Shown here one piece after another: positions 1 to 5,144 of a stretch of 9,389 nt of DNA. The notes beneath the pieces were generated by a model. It was not told where the DNA came from. It ran no database searches and worked only from the letters and a program-made list of their open reading frames with translations. This stretch comes from Stenotrophomonas_A sp002429615 (lineage in GTDB: Bacteria > Pseudomonadota > Gammaproteobacteria > Xanthomonadales > Xanthomonadaceae): NCBI GenBank assembly GCA_031987425.1, contig DALZZL010000145.1, positions 1 through 9,389 on the forward strand, read 5' to 3'. A program made the translations under genes and the position numbers. Each line of letters opens with the position of its first letter. Positions within the stretch are counted from its first letter, which is position 1.

Positions 1-1
1 C

Positions 2-685
2 GGGGCTCCCGCCGCCGCCACGCCGATGGCGGCCACCGATGCCGCGCTCGCGCCCAAGGCGATCACGCCGATGCCGGTCGCCACCACCACGCCGCCAAGG
101 CGCGTGGTCAGCGGCCAGCTCTATTCCTATATGAAGGACGGGGTGCGCCACTACACCAGCGCCCGTCCGGCCCAGATGGCCAGCATCCAGGGCCTGCGCA
201 CCATCCACTACAGCTACATCGAGACCTGCTACGCCTGCGGCCTCAACCCCGGGGTGAACTTCGGCGCGGTGCGGCTCAACACCAACGCCTATGCCAACGA
301 GATCGCCGCCGCCGCGCGCGAGTTCGGGGTCGAGGAAGCCGTGGTGCGGGCGATCATCCACGCCGAATCGGCCTACAACCCGACCGCGCTCAGCCGCGCT
401 GGTGCCCAGGGCCTGATGCAGCTGATGCCGGCCACCGCGCGCCGCTTCGGGGTCAGCGATTCTTTTGATGCATCGCAAAACATCCGCGGCGGCGTGCAGT
501 ACCTGTCGTGGCTGCTGAAGCGCTTCAACGGCAACCTGCAGCTTGCCGCCGCCGGCTACAACGCCGGCGAGGGCGCGGTGGACCGCCACGGCGGCGTGCC
601 GCCCTACAGCGAAACCCAGCGCTACGTGCAGCGCGTGGGCGTGCTCGCCGAGCGCTATCGCGGGGCCATGGCCAGCGCACAGTGA
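2..685 (+). CDS. Lytic transglycosylase, SLT domain (5' partial)
   Basis: A periplasmic or envelope enzyme expected to cleave the peptidoglycan glycan strand between MurNAc and GlcNAc, giving 1,6-anhydro products. The reading frame is open to the left edge. Counting from the first in-window ATG at 26, the first 30 residues are a Pro/Ala/Thr-rich linker. Next come a short 'YSYMKDGVRHYTS' segment and a CxxC pair (C68, C71). The SLT domain spans about residues 90-210. It carries the probable catalytic Glu114 in 'HAES' (bases 365-367), then 'GLMQLMPATA' and 'AGYNAGEGAV', the standard family 1 motifs. No signal peptide and no ribosome-binding site are visible near the ATG at 26, so the true start and export signal probably lie before the window. 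It precedes petA but is separated from it by 166 bp containing a hairpin and a promoter, so it is probably a separate transcription unit. The family assignment is secure; the specific paralogue name is not. Confidence 0.9.
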   Translation, partial: GAPAAATPMAATDAALAPKAITPMPVATTTPPRRVVSGQLYSYMKDGVRHYTSARPAQMASIQGLRTIHYSYIETCYACGLNPGVNFGAVRLNTNAYANEIAAAAREFGVEEAVVRAIIHAESAYNPTALSRAGAQGLMQLMPATARRFGVSDSFDASQNIRGGVQYLSWLLKRFNGNLQLAAAGYNAGEGAVDRHGGVPPYSETQRYVQRVGVLAERYRGAMASAQ

Positions 686-695
686 GCGCGGTCAC

Positions 696-720
696 CGTTC
701 CGGCCTGCATGGCGGGAACG
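696..720 (+). terminator. Hairpin after the transglycosylase gene
   Basis: CGTTCC (696-701) pairs with GGAACG (715-720). After one G-G mismatch, GCC pairs with GGC around a TGCAT loop. It starts 10 bases after the stop codon. No T-run follows (AAAAGCGG instead), so it is not a classical intrinsic terminator. It may protect an mRNA 3' end or assist Rho-dependent ending. This is seen in sequence; the function is inferred. Confidence 0.35.
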
Positions 721-738
721 AAAAGCGGCCCCGGCGCA

Positions 739-768
739 TTGTCTGGCCATTAAGCCTTCCGCTACACT
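739..768 (+). promoter_or_regulatory. Candidate sigma70 promoter of petABC
   Basis: A -35-like TTGTCT (739-744; 4 of 6 consensus bases) and a -10-like TACACT (763-768; 4 of 6) are 18 bp apart. This predicts a start near 775 and a leader of about 77 nt. The leader contains a small CCAGC/GCTGG stem (797-811) and an A-rich stretch just before the petA ribosome-binding site. The placement in the only sizeable gap before petA supports the call. A similar 'ACACTCGG' word occurs upstream of sspA. Confidence 0.45.
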
Positions 769-851
769 CGGTACGGATTCATTCCCGGCCTGACCCCCAG
801 CAGGCCGCTGGCAGCCGCAAGCTACCTAAAAACAAAAGATCGGAGAGCCGG

Positions 852-1496
852 ATGGCCAACGATGGGGTTAACGAACCCGCCAACACGGGGCGTCGTCGGT
901 TTTTGACCGCGACAACCGCAGTGGTCGGCGCGGTAGGTGCAGGTTTTCTCGCGGTACCTTTCATCAAGTCGTGGAATCCCAGTGCGCGCGCCAAACTGGC
1001 CGGCGCACCGATCACCGCCGACATCAGCGCCCTGCAGGAAGGCCAGCGCCTGATCCTGGAATGGCGCGGTCAGCCGATCTGGATCGTCAAGCGCTCCAAG
1101 GCGATGCTCGACGCGTTGCCGTCGCTGGACGACCGCCTCAAGGACGCCAAGTCCGAGAACAAGGACCAGCAGCCGGACTACGTGCTGAAGAACCCCGAGT
1201 TCCGTTCGATCAAGCCCGAGATCTCGGTGCTGGTCGGGCTGTGCACGCACCTGGGCTGCTCGCCGGAGATGGTGGCCGAGATCCGGCCCGAACCGTATGA
1301 CCCGCAGTGGAAGGGCGGCTACTTCTGCCCCTGCCACAAGTCGCGCTTCGACATGTCCGGCCGCGTCTTCGACGGCGTGCCGGCGCCGATCAACCTGCTG
1401 GTGCCGCCCCACCACTACCAGGACGACTACACCATCATCATCGGCGTGGACCCGTCCTCCGACGGTGCCGCGTCCGCCGCCAAGGGGGCTGCCTGA
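852..1496 (+). CDS. petA: Ubiquinol-cytochrome c reductase, Rieske iron-sulfur subunit
   Basis: 214 aa. This is the Rieske 2Fe-2S subunit of the bc1 complex, which takes the first electron from ubiquinol at the Qo site and passes it to cytochrome c1. The N-terminus has a twin-arginine-like segment (R14-R16, then FLTA) followed by one hydrophobic anchor (about residues 18-37), as expected for a Tat-exported, uncleaved membrane anchor. The cluster-binding boxes are C131-T-H133-L-G-C136 and C159-P-C161-H162. C131, H133, C159 and H162 are the predicted ligands, and C136/C161 the disulfide pair. The second box reads CPCHKS, where many homologues have CPCHGS. The start at 852 is chosen because GGAGAG (842-847) lies at ideal spacing and the protein then begins at the Tat region; the reading frame itself is open further upstream. 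It is the first gene of petABC, and its stop is 2 bp before the petB start. Confidence 0.96.
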   Translation: MANDGVNEPANTGRRRFLTATTAVVGAVGAGFLAVPFIKSWNPSARAKLAGAPITADISALQEGQRLILEWRGQPIWIVKRSKAMLDALPSLDDRLKDAKSENKDQQPDYVLKNPEFRSIKPEISVLVGLCTHLGCSPEMVAEIRPEPYDPQWKGGYFCPCHKSRFDMSGRVFDGVPAPINLLVPPHHYQDDYTIIIGVDPSSDGAASAAKGAA

Positions 1497-1498
1497 TC

Positions 1499-2758
1499 AT
1501 GGCCAACATCCTTGTCCGTACCGCCAACGGGGTGTTCGACTGGGTCAACGCCCGCGCGCCTGGCCTGATGCCGGTCTACCGCAAGCACGTCAGCGAGTAC
1601 TACGCGCCGAAGAACTTCAACGTCTGGTACTACTTCGGCTCGCTGGCGCTGGTGGTGCTGGTGAACCAGATCGTCACCGGCATCTTCCTGACGATGCACT
1701 ACAAGACCAGCGCGGCCGAGGCGTTCTCCTCGGTCGAGTACATCATGCGCGACGTGGAGTGGGGCTGGCTGATCCGCTACATGCACAGCACCGGCGCCTC
1801 GCTGTTCTTCATCGTCGTCTACCTGCACATGTTCCGCGGGCTGATGTACGGCAGCTACAAGAAGCCACGCGAGCTGGTGTGGATCCTCGGCATGCTGATC
1901 TACCTGGTGCTGATGGCCGAAGCCTTCATGGGCTACGTGCTGCCGTGGGGCCAGATGTCGTTCTGGGGCGCGAAGGTGATCATCTCGCTGTTCGGCGCCA
2001 TCCCGGTGATCGGCAACGGGCTCACCGAATGGATCATGGGCGACTACCTGCCCAGTGACGCCACCCTCAACCGCTTCTTCGCCCTGCACGTCATCGCCTT
2101 GCCGCTGGTGCTGCTGCTGCTGGTGGTGCTGCACCTGGGCGCGCTGCACGAGGTCGGCTCGAACAACCCGGACGGGGTGGAGATCAAGAAGGGGCCGAAG
2201 GGCAACCGCTGGTCGGCCAGCGCGCCGGCCGATGGCATCCCGTTCCACCCGTACTACACGGTCAAGGACATGGTGGGCGTCGGCTTCCTGCTGATCCTGG
2301 CGGCCTTCATCATCTTCTTCGCGCCGGGCTTTGGCGGGCTGTTCCTGGAGCACGACAACTTCACCGAGGCCAACCGCCTGGTCACGCCGGAGCACATCAA
2401 GCCGGTGTGGTACTACACGCCGTACTACGCGATGTTGCGCGTGGTGCCGAACAAGCTCGGCGGCGTGCTGGTGATGTTCTCGGCGATCGCGATCCTGTTC
2501 CTGGTGCCCTGGCTGGACCGCGCCAAGGTCAAGTCGATCCGCTATCGCGGCTGGATCTCCAAGGTGGCGCTCGGCGTGCTGGCGGTGTGCTTCGTCTGGC
2601 TGGGCATCATCGGCTCCGGGCCGGGCACCGACATCCACGAGACCTATATCGGGCGTGTGCTGACGTTCCTGTACTTCGCCTTCTTCCTGACCATGCCGCT
2701 GTGGACCACGCTGGACAAGACCAAGCCGGTGCCGGAACGGGTGACGACGCATGACTAA
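1499..2758 (+). CDS. petB: Ubiquinol-cytochrome c reductase, cytochrome b subunit
   Basis: 419 aa, a full-length fused cytochrome b (eight membrane segments, at roughly residues 45-68, 92-118, 125-150, 190-215, 258-278, 320-338, 355-372 and 384-403). It holds two b hemes and forms the quinol-oxidising and quinone-reducing sites. Predicted heme ligands are H96 and H110 in helix B and H197 and H212 in helix D. The helix B pair is 14 residues apart but the helix D pair is 15 apart, unlike the 14/14 of mitochondrial and alphaproteobacterial proteins. The Qo-site loop reads P302-V-W-Y305 instead of PEWY, so the usual glutamate is a valine; I recall this variant from beta/gamma bc1 complexes. Other landmarks are GYVLPWGQMSFWGA (145-158) and HEVGSNNPDG (217-226). 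AAGGGGG (1481-1487), inside the end of petA, is the likely ribosome-binding site, so translation is probably coupled. Its end overlaps petC by 8 bp. Confidence 0.97.
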   Translation: MANILVRTANGVFDWVNARAPGLMPVYRKHVSEYYAPKNFNVWYYFGSLALVVLVNQIVTGIFLTMHYKTSAAEAFSSVEYIMRDVEWGWLIRYMHSTGASLFFIVVYLHMFRGLMYGSYKKPRELVWILGMLIYLVLMAEAFMGYVLPWGQMSFWGAKVIISLFGAIPVIGNGLTEWIMGDYLPSDATLNRFFALHVIALPLVLLLLVVLHLGALHEVGSNNPDGVEIKKGPKGNRWSASAPADGIPFHPYYTVKDMVGVGFLLILAAFIIFFAPGFGGLFLEHDNFTEANRLVTPEHIKPVWYYTPYYAMLRVVPNKLGGVLVMFSAIAILFLVPWLDRAKVKSIRYRGWISKVALGVLAVCFVWLGIIGSGPGTDIHETYIGRVLTFLYFAFFLTMPLWTTLDKTKPVPERVTTHD

Positions 2759-3500
2759 GACGCGATGGACCACCCGCCTGGCGCTGCTGGCGTCGGGCCT
2801 GCTGCTCAGCGCCGGTGCGATCGCCGCCGAGGGCGGCGCGCTGCTGCAGGCCGGCAACGACCTCGGCGACCAGGCCTCGCTGCAACGCGGCGCCAAGCTG
2901 TTCATGAACTACTGCTCGGGCTGCCACTCGCTGAAATACCTGCGCTATTCGCGCATGGCCAGCGACCTGGGGCTGAGCGAGGAGGAGGTCATGAACAACC
3001 TCAACTTCACCGGCGCCAAGATCGGCGACCACATCGAAGCGTCGATGCCCAAGGACGGCGCCACGCAGTGGTTCGGCAAGGCACCGCCGGACCTGAGCCT
3101 GATCGTGCGCGTGCGCGGGGCGGATTGGTTCTATACCTACAACCACTCGTTCTACGTGGACGAGACGCGGCCGATGGGCTGGAACAACAAGCTGTTCCCC
3201 AACGTGTCGATGCCGCACGCGCTGTGGGAGCTGCAGGGCATCCAGACGCCGGAATACGGCGAACCGGAAGCCCCCGGCATGGACAAGCCGGTGGTGGCGT
3301 TGAAGCTCGCCACCCCGGGCAAGCTCAGTCCGGCCGAGTACGACCAGGCGGTGCGCGACATCACCAACTTCCTTGAATACGCCAGTGAGCCGGCCGTGCT
3401 CAAGCGCCAGGGCATGGGCGTGTGGGTGGTGCTGTTCCTGGCCTTCCTGACCTTCCTGGCCTACCTGGTGAAGAAGGAATACTGGAAGGACGTGCATTGA
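2751..3500 (+). CDS. petC: Ubiquinol-cytochrome c reductase, cytochrome c1 subunit
   Basis: 249 aa. Cytochrome c1 accepts electrons from the Rieske protein and passes them to a soluble or membrane-bound cytochrome c on the periplasmic face. Residues 1-26 form a Sec signal peptide (basic start, Leu/Ala core, AIAA near the likely cleavage site). The covalent heme site is C55-S-G-C58-H59. The probable sixth ligand is M154 in 'FPNVSMPHAL'. A single C-terminal membrane anchor spans about 222-240, followed by a basic tail. The ATG lies inside the end of petB (overlap 2751-2758), with only a weak GGTGA upstream, which suggests translational coupling to petB. Length and architecture fit proteobacterial c1; no accessory domain is fused. 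It is the last gene of the operon, followed after 2 nt by a long hairpin. Confidence 0.96.
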   Translation: MTKTRWTTRLALLASGLLLSAGAIAAEGGALLQAGNDLGDQASLQRGAKLFMNYCSGCHSLKYLRYSRMASDLGLSEEEVMNNLNFTGAKIGDHIEASMPKDGATQWFGKAPPDLSLIVRVRGADWFYTYNHSFYVDETRPMGWNNKLFPNVSMPHALWELQGIQTPEYGEPEAPGMDKPVVALKLATPGKLSPAEYDQAVRDITNFLEYASEPAVLKRQGMGVWVVLFLAFLTFLAYLVKKEYWKDVH

Positions 3501-3502
3501 TC

Positions 3503-3531
3503 GACGTGGCGGCCGTAGCGGCCGCCGCGTC
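3503..3531 (+). terminator. Strong hairpin at the end of petABC
   Basis: A 13-bp stem with one G-U pair (3503-3515 with 3519-3531) closes on a TAG loop. The inner 8 bp, GGCGGCCG/CGGCCGCC, pair perfectly. It begins 3 nt after the petC stop codon and is the strongest simple hairpin I found outside the REP region. The downstream sequence (ACGGGCTCC) has no T-tract, so it may act as an RNA 3'-end stabiliser or with Rho rather than as a classical intrinsic terminator. Confidence 0.5.
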
Positions 3532-3557
3532 ACGGGCTCCGAGGCGCAGAGTCGCTA

Positions 3558-3586
3558 TTGGCTTTTGTGACGGCTGATTGCACACT
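3558..3586 (+). promoter_or_regulatory. Candidate promoter of sspA
   Basis: TTGGCT (3558-3563) and CACACT (3581-3586) are separated by 17 bp. The -10 match is weak (3 of 6), but the word ACACTCGG (3582-3589) also occurs at the candidate petABC -10 (764-771). A start near 3593 would give a leader of about 72 nt containing the hairpin at 3630-3651. This is inference from weak matches. Confidence 0.3.
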
Positions 3587-3629
3587 CGGGAAACGGGGCG
3601 ACCACCGGCACTGGGTCGGCGGCGTCGTT

Positions 3630-3651
3630 GCGACCGGCGGATTCCGGTCGT
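3630..3651 (+). promoter_or_regulatory. sspA leader hairpin next to the ribosome-binding site
   Basis: CGACCGG (3631-3637) and CCGGTCG (3644-3650) form a perfect 7-bp stem with a CGGATT loop, extended by a possible G-U pair. The stem ends two bases before GGAGAG (3653-3658), the ribosome-binding site of sspA. The hairpin does not cover the Shine-Dalgarno sequence but could tune ribosome access or bind a factor. The structure is seen in sequence; the function is a guess. Confidence 0.35.
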
Positions 3652-3664
3652 TGGAGAGCCTTGA

Positions 3665-4300
3665 ATGGCGACGAGTGTGCGTATGCGCAATACATTGACC
3701 CTGTTTTCCTCCACCGATGATGTCCTGTGCCATCGCGTGCGCCTGGTGCTGGCCGCGAAGGGCGTCACCTTCGACCTGGTCGCGGTGGATCCGCAGAATC
3801 CGCCCGAGGACCTGATCGACCTCAACCCGTACCACTCGGTGCCGACGCTGGTCGAGCGCGAACTGGTGCTGTACGCGGCGTCGGTGGTCAGCGAATACCT
3901 GGACGAACGCTATCCGCATCCGCCGCTGATGCCGGTCGATCCGCTCTCGCGTGCGCGCCTGCGCCTGGCGATGCTGCGCATTGAGCACGACTGGGTGCCG
4001 CAGGTGCAGGCCATCCAGCTCGGCAACAAGACCCAGGCCGAGGCCGGCCGCAAGCGCCTGAAGGAACTGCTCACCGCCTCGGTGCCGCTGTTCAAGGCCA
4101 GCAAGTTCTTCCTCAACCCGGAAATGAGCCTGGCCGACTGCGCGATGGCCCCGATCATCTGGCGCCTGCAGTCGCTGGACATTCCGCTGCCGAAGGACGG
4201 CAAGGCGATCGAGGACTACGGCAACCGCATCTTCCGCAACCCGGGTTTCATCCGCAGCCTGACCGACCAGGAAAAGAAGCTGCGCGACATGCCGGTCTGA
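3665..4300 (+). CDS. sspA: Stringent starvation protein A (GST-fold, RNA polymerase-associated)
   Basis: 211 aa, nearly the length of E. coli SspA (212). SspA has a glutathione-S-transferase fold without transferase activity. It binds RNA polymerase and redirects transcription in stationary phase, starvation and acid stress. The N-terminal thioredoxin-like domain (about 9-87) includes LIDLNP (50-55) and SVPTLVERELVLY. The conserved surface patch P84-H85-P86 in 'YPHPPLMPV' is intact and at the same numbering as the functional P84/H85/P86 of the E. coli protein. The all-helical C-terminal domain (about 92-205) ends with 'SLTDQEKKLRDMPV'. There is no catalytic Cys/Ser of a typical GST where E. 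coli SspA also lacks one. The start at 3665 is set by GGAGAG 6 nt upstream; an internal ATG at 3683 is less likely. It lies 164 bp after petC and 77 bp before sspB. Confidence 0.95.
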   Translation: MATSVRMRNTLTLFSSTDDVLCHRVRLVLAAKGVTFDLVAVDPQNPPEDLIDLNPYHSVPTLVERELVLYAASVVSEYLDERYPHPPLMPVDPLSRARLRLAMLRIEHDWVPQVQAIQLGNKTQAEAGRKRLKELLTASVPLFKASKFFLNPEMSLADCAMAPIIWRLQSLDIPLPKDGKAIEDYGNRIFRNPGFIRSLTDQEKKLRDMPV

Positions 4301-4364
4301 GGCTGCGCTGACCGGTTCGCGGCGTGCGCCGCGGCCGGGGAGGCGCGTATGCGGCGCGGGCGCG

Positions 4365-4370
4365 TAAACT
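4365..4370 (+). promoter_or_regulatory. Possible -10 element of sspB (leaderless start)
   Basis: TAAACT matches four of six -10 consensus bases and sits 7 bp before the sspB ATG (4378), so transcription could begin at or within a base or two of the start codon. No Shine-Dalgarno sequence is visible upstream of this ATG. No convincing -35 is seen 16-18 bp upstream (GC-only sequence). It could equally be chance, with sspB read from the sspA transcript. Confidence 0.35.
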
Positions 4371-4377
4371 GTCGCGC

Positions 4378-4821
4378 ATGAGCGAAGACTTTCCCCGCAT
4401 GACCAGCCACCGTCCGTACCTGCTGCGGGCCCTGGTGGAGTGGATCAACGATAACCAGATGACCCCGCACCTGCTGGTGGACGCGGGCCTGCCGGGCGTG
4501 CAGGTGCCGGCCGGCGCGGTGAAGGACGGTCGTGTCGTCCTTAACATCGCCGAGCGCGCCGTGGTGCGCCTGAGCATCGACAACGACGGCATCAGCTTTA
4601 CGGCGCGCTTTGGCGGGGTGAGCTATCCGGTGCAGGTGCCGATGTCGGCGGTGCTGGCGGTATACGCACGCGAGACCGGGCAGGGCATGGCGCTGCCGGA
4701 TGACCTGCCGGGGGCGGGCGGTGCGCATGAGGAGCTGGAGGACGGCGTGGACGAGCGTCCGGATCCGGAGGACACCCCGCCGCCGGCGGGCAAGCGGCCG
4801 CATCTGCGGGTGGTGAAGTAG
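4378..4821 (+). CDS. sspB: Stringent starvation protein B, ClpXP specificity adaptor
   Basis: 147 aa. SspB binds the ssrA degradation tag on proteins released from stalled ribosomes and delivers them to ClpXP. The folded substrate-binding domain spans about residues 9-105, with conserved RPYLLRALVEW (12-22), TPHLLVDAGLPGVQVP (29-44), LNIAERAV (55-62) and ARFGG (76-80). A flexible acidic/Pro-rich linker follows (about 106-138). The last residues, RPHLRVVK (140-147), match the ClpX-binding tail of E. coli SspB (RPALRVVK). The linker is shorter than in E. coli (165 aa in total). The start at 4378 is the first ATG in good context for the family. An alternative is ATG 4399 ('MTSHRPYLL'); neither has a clear ribosome-binding site. 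The reading frame is open further left to a GTG at 4324, but that extension is Arg/Ala-rich and not family-like. Confidence 0.94.
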   Translation: MSEDFPRMTSHRPYLLRALVEWINDNQMTPHLLVDAGLPGVQVPAGAVKDGRVVLNIAERAVVRLSIDNDGISFTARFGGVSYPVQVPMSAVLAVYARETGQGMALPDDLPGAGGAHEELEDGVDERPDPEDTPPPAGKRPHLRVVK

Positions 4822-4894
4822 GCGCTTTCTGCGCTGTCTCTGCGCTTTCTGCACCCTCTGTGCTCTCGGTGCTCTCTGTGCTTTCTATGCTTTC
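4821..4894 (+). repeat. Degenerate 9-bp tandem repeat
   Basis: Eight imperfect copies of a 9-mer (consensus about TGTGCTTTC) run from the last base of the sspB stop codon to the first base of the REP region. Units begin at 4821, 4830, 4841, 4850, 4859, 4868, 4877 and 4886, with a 2-nt insertion (TC, 4839-4840). Examples are TGCGCTGTC, TGTGCTCTC, GGTGCTCTC and TATGCTTTC. The array is pyrimidine-rich on the top strand and unlike the surrounding coding DNA. It has no coding potential that I can support and no recognisable function. Confidence 0.7.
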
Positions 4895-4989
4895 TGTAGG
4901 AGGGGCTTCAGCCCCGACCGTGGATCCTGCATGTCCTGAAACTTTCCCGGCCCGGAAGGTTTCCGGTCGCGGCTGAAGCCGCTCCTACA
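4895..4989. repeat. REPIN copy 1 (inverted pair of GTAG-type REP sequences)
   Basis: Two 26-bp arms (4895-4920 and 4964-4989) lie in inverted orientation around a 43-bp spacer and match at 24 of 26 positions. The left arm begins TGTAGGAG and its core GGGGCTTCAGCCCC (4902-4915) is itself a 6-bp-stem hairpin. The right-arm core is GCGGCTGAAGCCGC (4969-4982). The two mismatches between arms are a swapped G-C/C-G pair inside each arm's own stem, so both arm hairpins are kept. The spacer's right part (4938-4963) is also a near-perfect palindrome. A GTAG head and paired inverted hairpins are hallmarks of REP elements mobilised by RAYT (TnpA-REP) transposases. No RAYT gene is present here. Confidence 0.85.
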
Positions 4990-4997
4990 AGGATGGC

Positions 4998-5018
4998 GGG
5001 TGGGGGGGGGGTTAGGGG
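4998..5018 (+). other. G-rich tract with a G10 homopolymer
   Basis: G3-T-G10-TTA-G4 lies in the 50-bp spacer between the two REPINs. The run of ten G (5002-5011) is prone to slippage. With the flanking G3 and G4 it could form a G-quadruplex on the top strand, which is the sspB read-through strand. It may also be a sequencing weak spot, so the exact G count should be treated with care. Confidence 0.5.
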
Positions 5019-5047
5019 ATGTTGTGGGAGAGCGAATGTTGTGGGAG
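5019..5047 (+). repeat. 12-bp direct repeat, partial REP head
   Basis: ATGTTGTGGGAG occurs at 5019-5030 and again at 5036-5047, 17 bp apart. The second copy runs into the left arm of REPIN copy 2; the first ends in AGCGA. This looks like a small duplication or a truncated third REP head. Confidence 0.6.
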
Positions 5048-5134
5048 GGGCTTCAGCCCCGACCGTGCATCCTGCACGTCCTGAAACTCTCCCCGCCCGG
5101 AAGGTTTCCGGTCGCGGCTGAAGCCGCTCCTACA
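5040..5134. repeat. REPIN copy 2 (inverted pair of REP sequences)
   Basis: It has the same organisation and exact length as copy 1: arms 5040-5065 and 5109-5134, and a 43-bp spacer 5066-5108. By eye it differs from copy 1 at 5 of 95 positions: one in the left arm (TGTGGGAG instead of TGTAGGAG, altering the GTAG head) and four in the spacer. The right arm is identical. Cores are at 5047-5060 and 5114-5127. It ends 10 bp before the stop codon of the convergent DUF3301-type gene, so it may also shape that gene's mRNA 3' end. Confidence 0.85.
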
Positions 5135-5144
5135 GGATTTCCCA

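Noticed and set aside
1427..2905. A 492-codon minus-strand open frame antiparallel to petB
   Set aside because: It is Arg/His/Gln/Val-rich low-complexity sequence with no family motif, produced by the strong third-position GC bias of petB on the other strand.
852..3500. A novel or rearranged respiratory operon
   Set aside because: Gene order, lengths, ligands and overlaps all match an ordinary proteobacterial petABC operon. No extra subunit or fusion is present.
4318..4333. CGCGGC/GCCGCG hairpin between sspA and sspB as a terminator
   Set aside because: Only 6 bp in very GC-rich DNA, with no T-tract. Such stems are expected by chance here.
4822..5144. A CRISPR array or integron-like site in the repeat region
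   Set aside because: The repeats are inverted REP pairs plus a 9-bp degenerate array. There are no equal-length unique spacers between identical direct repeats, and no cas or integrase gene.
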